The notes beneath the pieces are model-generated. The model did not search any database. It was not told the DNA's origin and saw only the letters and a list, made by a program, of their open reading frames with translations. From Liquorilactobacillus ghanensis DSM 18630 (GTDB taxonomy: Bacteria > Bacillota > Bacilli > Lactobacillales > Lactobacillaceae), in NCBI RefSeq assembly GCF_001435235.1, contig NZ_AZGB01000009.1, positions 103,728 to 167,727 of the forward strand: a stretch of DNA of 64,000 nt. The letters are read 5' to 3'. Both the position numbers and the translations under genes were made by a program. How positions within the stretch are numbered: the first letter of the stretch is position 1; every line of letters begins with the position of its first letter. Positions 62,948-64,000 of the stretch are shown in pieces.

Positions 62948-64000
62948 CTAATGTCTGATCAATTTAGCCTGTTTAACATCAGCAATTGTCTTAGTTCCGG
63001 CCAACTGCATATCAATTTTCAATTCATCATTTAAGTGGTTAACTACTGATGCAACTCCTTGCGCACCACCTAGCGCCAGCCCATAAATTATTGGACGAGC
63101 TAAGGCTACTAAGTCAGCACCATTGGCTAAAGCTTTAAAGACGTGCGATCCACGCCGAACACCGCTGTCAAAAATTACTGGTACTTGATGATCAACCGCT
63201 TGAGCAACTTCATGCAAAACATCAAAAGCTGCTGGCCCACCATTGAGCTGTCGACCACCATGATTAGATACATAAATTCCTTGTGCTCCGGCACCAATTG
63301 CTAATAAAGCATCTTCTGCACTTTCAATTCCTTTAACAATTACCGGCAAATTAGTGTATTCAGCAATTTTACGAACATCATCTGGACCGATCTTTTGTGC
63401 TGCTGCCGCATAGATTTCCATAATACCTTTACCCTTGCCGTCACCTTCAGAAAACTTAGCTAAGTTAGCCATTGGAATAGGAAATTGAAATTGGTTGATA
63501 ATGTCGGCTTCGCGGTACCCATCTACTGTGGCATCAACCGTCAAAATAATTCCTTTAGCACCAGCTTTAACTGCTTCATCCAGCAAACTACGATTGAAAT
63601 CCCAATCTTTACTCATATATAACTGGAAAAATTGCGGAGCTCCTTTTCCAGCTGCTGCTGTAGCAGCAATTGATGTTGAAGAGTAAGTACTTTGTGCCAT
63701 CAACCCACCAGCTTGTGCCAAACCTTCAGCAGTAGCTTCTTCACCACGTGAATGAGCCAAACCTTGAGCTGCAGCAGGAGCCATCATGATCGGTGTCTTT
63801 AGCTTGATTCCAAAGACAGTTGTTTCCGTTGTCGGATGCTCCATTTCCGTCAAAGCCCGCGGAACGATTTGCACATGATTAAAAGCTTTGGTATTTTCGC
63901 GTAAAGTCCATTCATCTTCAGAACCACCGCTGATATAACCAAATCCACCCTTAGGGATAATCTTTTTTGCTTCAGCTTCTAAAGCCGGTAAATTTAAAAT
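62948..64000 (-). CDS. lox: L-lactate oxidase (FMN-dependent alpha-hydroxy acid oxidase), partial
   Basis: The frame is open to the right edge, so the N-terminus is outside the window; 350 codons are present. Starting it at an internal GTG near 63874 would remove the conserved region FGYISGGSEDEWTLRENT. FMN and substrate motifs: MAPAAAQGLAH, YMSKDWDFN, LPVIVKGI with the conserved Lys, and SNHGGRQLNGGPAAFD with the catalytic His and Arg. It most resembles lactate oxidases of lactic acid bacteria that make pyruvate and hydrogen peroxide from lactate and oxygen. A related 2-hydroxy acid oxidase cannot be excluded. Confidence 0.88.
   Translation of the reverse strand: MLNLPALEAEAKKIIPKGGFGYISGGSEDEWTLRENTKAFNHVQIVPRALTEMEHPTTETTVFGIKLKTPIMMAPAAAQGLAHSRGEEATAEGLAQAGGLMAQSTYSSTSIAATAAAGKGAPQFFQLYMSKDWDFNRSLLDEAVKAGAKGIILTVDATVDGYREADIINQFQFPIPMANLAKFSEGDGKGKGIMEIYAAAAQKIGPDDVRKIAEYTNLPVIVKGIESAEDALLAIGAGAQGIYVSNHGGRQLNGGPAAFDVLHEVAQAVDHQVPVIFDSGVRRGSHVFKALANGADLVALARPIIYGLALGGAQGVASVVNHLNDELKIDMQLAGTKTIADVKQAKLIRH

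Overview
The window looks like chromosome of a low-GC lactic acid bacterium of the Lactobacillaceae. Evidence: AT-rich bacterial gene layout, a D-alanylation operon led by dltX, an arginine deiminase operon, L-2-hydroxyisocaproate and lactate-oxidase type enzymes, a BceRS-BceAB peptide-resistance module, ECF and GPH transporters, and T-box, FMN and preQ1 leaders of Firmicutes type. A methyl-accepting chemotaxis protein behind a sigma-D-like promoter points to a motile lineage; motile plant-associated lactobacilli such as Liquorilactobacillus would fit, but that is inference. I see no rRNA, tRNA, CRISPR array, insertion sequence or phage gene.

Layout. 1-8.4 kb (minus): a pectin side-branch locus with a KduD-like dehydrogenase (partial), rhamnogalacturonan acetylesterase-like protein, GPH symporter, two tandem PL4 rhamnogalacturonan lyases and a second SGNH esterase, behind a cre-like site. 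8.6-10.9 kb: hicDH-bcaT, turning branched-chain amino acids into hydroxy acids. 10.9-15.3 kb: bceRS-bceAB. 15.4-17.1 kb: a preQ1-I riboswitch followed by a nucleoside hydrolase and an ECF S component, read as queuosine/queuine salvage. 17.2-25.9 kb: arcABCD-argR plus a second ArcD-like antiporter and an amidohydrolase, with cre and ARG-box sites upstream. 26.1-31.9 kb (plus): dltXABCD and a serine hydrolase. 31.9-36.6 kb (minus): a LacI regulator, a DHDPS-family aldolase, an SSS transporter and a malic enzyme, substrate unknown. 36.9-46 kb: asparaginase, chemoreceptor, orphan OppA-type lipoprotein, MFS exporter, adenine deaminase, glutathione peroxidase. 46.1-51.4 kb: azlCD, a Met T-box leader controlling metY and an amino-acid permease with a frameshifted end, and a TauE/SafE exporter. 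51.4-55.8 kb: GH13 alpha-1,6-glucosidase and sugar transporter opposite their LacI regulator. 56-57.2 kb: TetR regulator and RpiB-like protein. 57.2-58.1 kb: a zinc-starvation operon (zinc-free S14, frameshifted zinc-free L33, a 38-residue protein) under two Zur-type boxes. 58.2-61.8 kb: ribD-E-AB-H behind an FMN riboswitch. 61.8-64 kb: DUF488 protein, uracil-DNA glycosylase family protein and a lactate oxidase running off the right edge.

The regions most worth attention are the preQ1-controlled nucleoside hydrolase/transporter pair, the intracellular rhamnogalacturonan pathway, the unassigned LacI-aldolase-SSS-malic enzyme operon, the extended arc operon, and the Zur operon with its small unknown protein. 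Two single-base homopolymer frameshifts (rpmG and the permease) may be real decay or sequencing error; this cannot be settled from the window.
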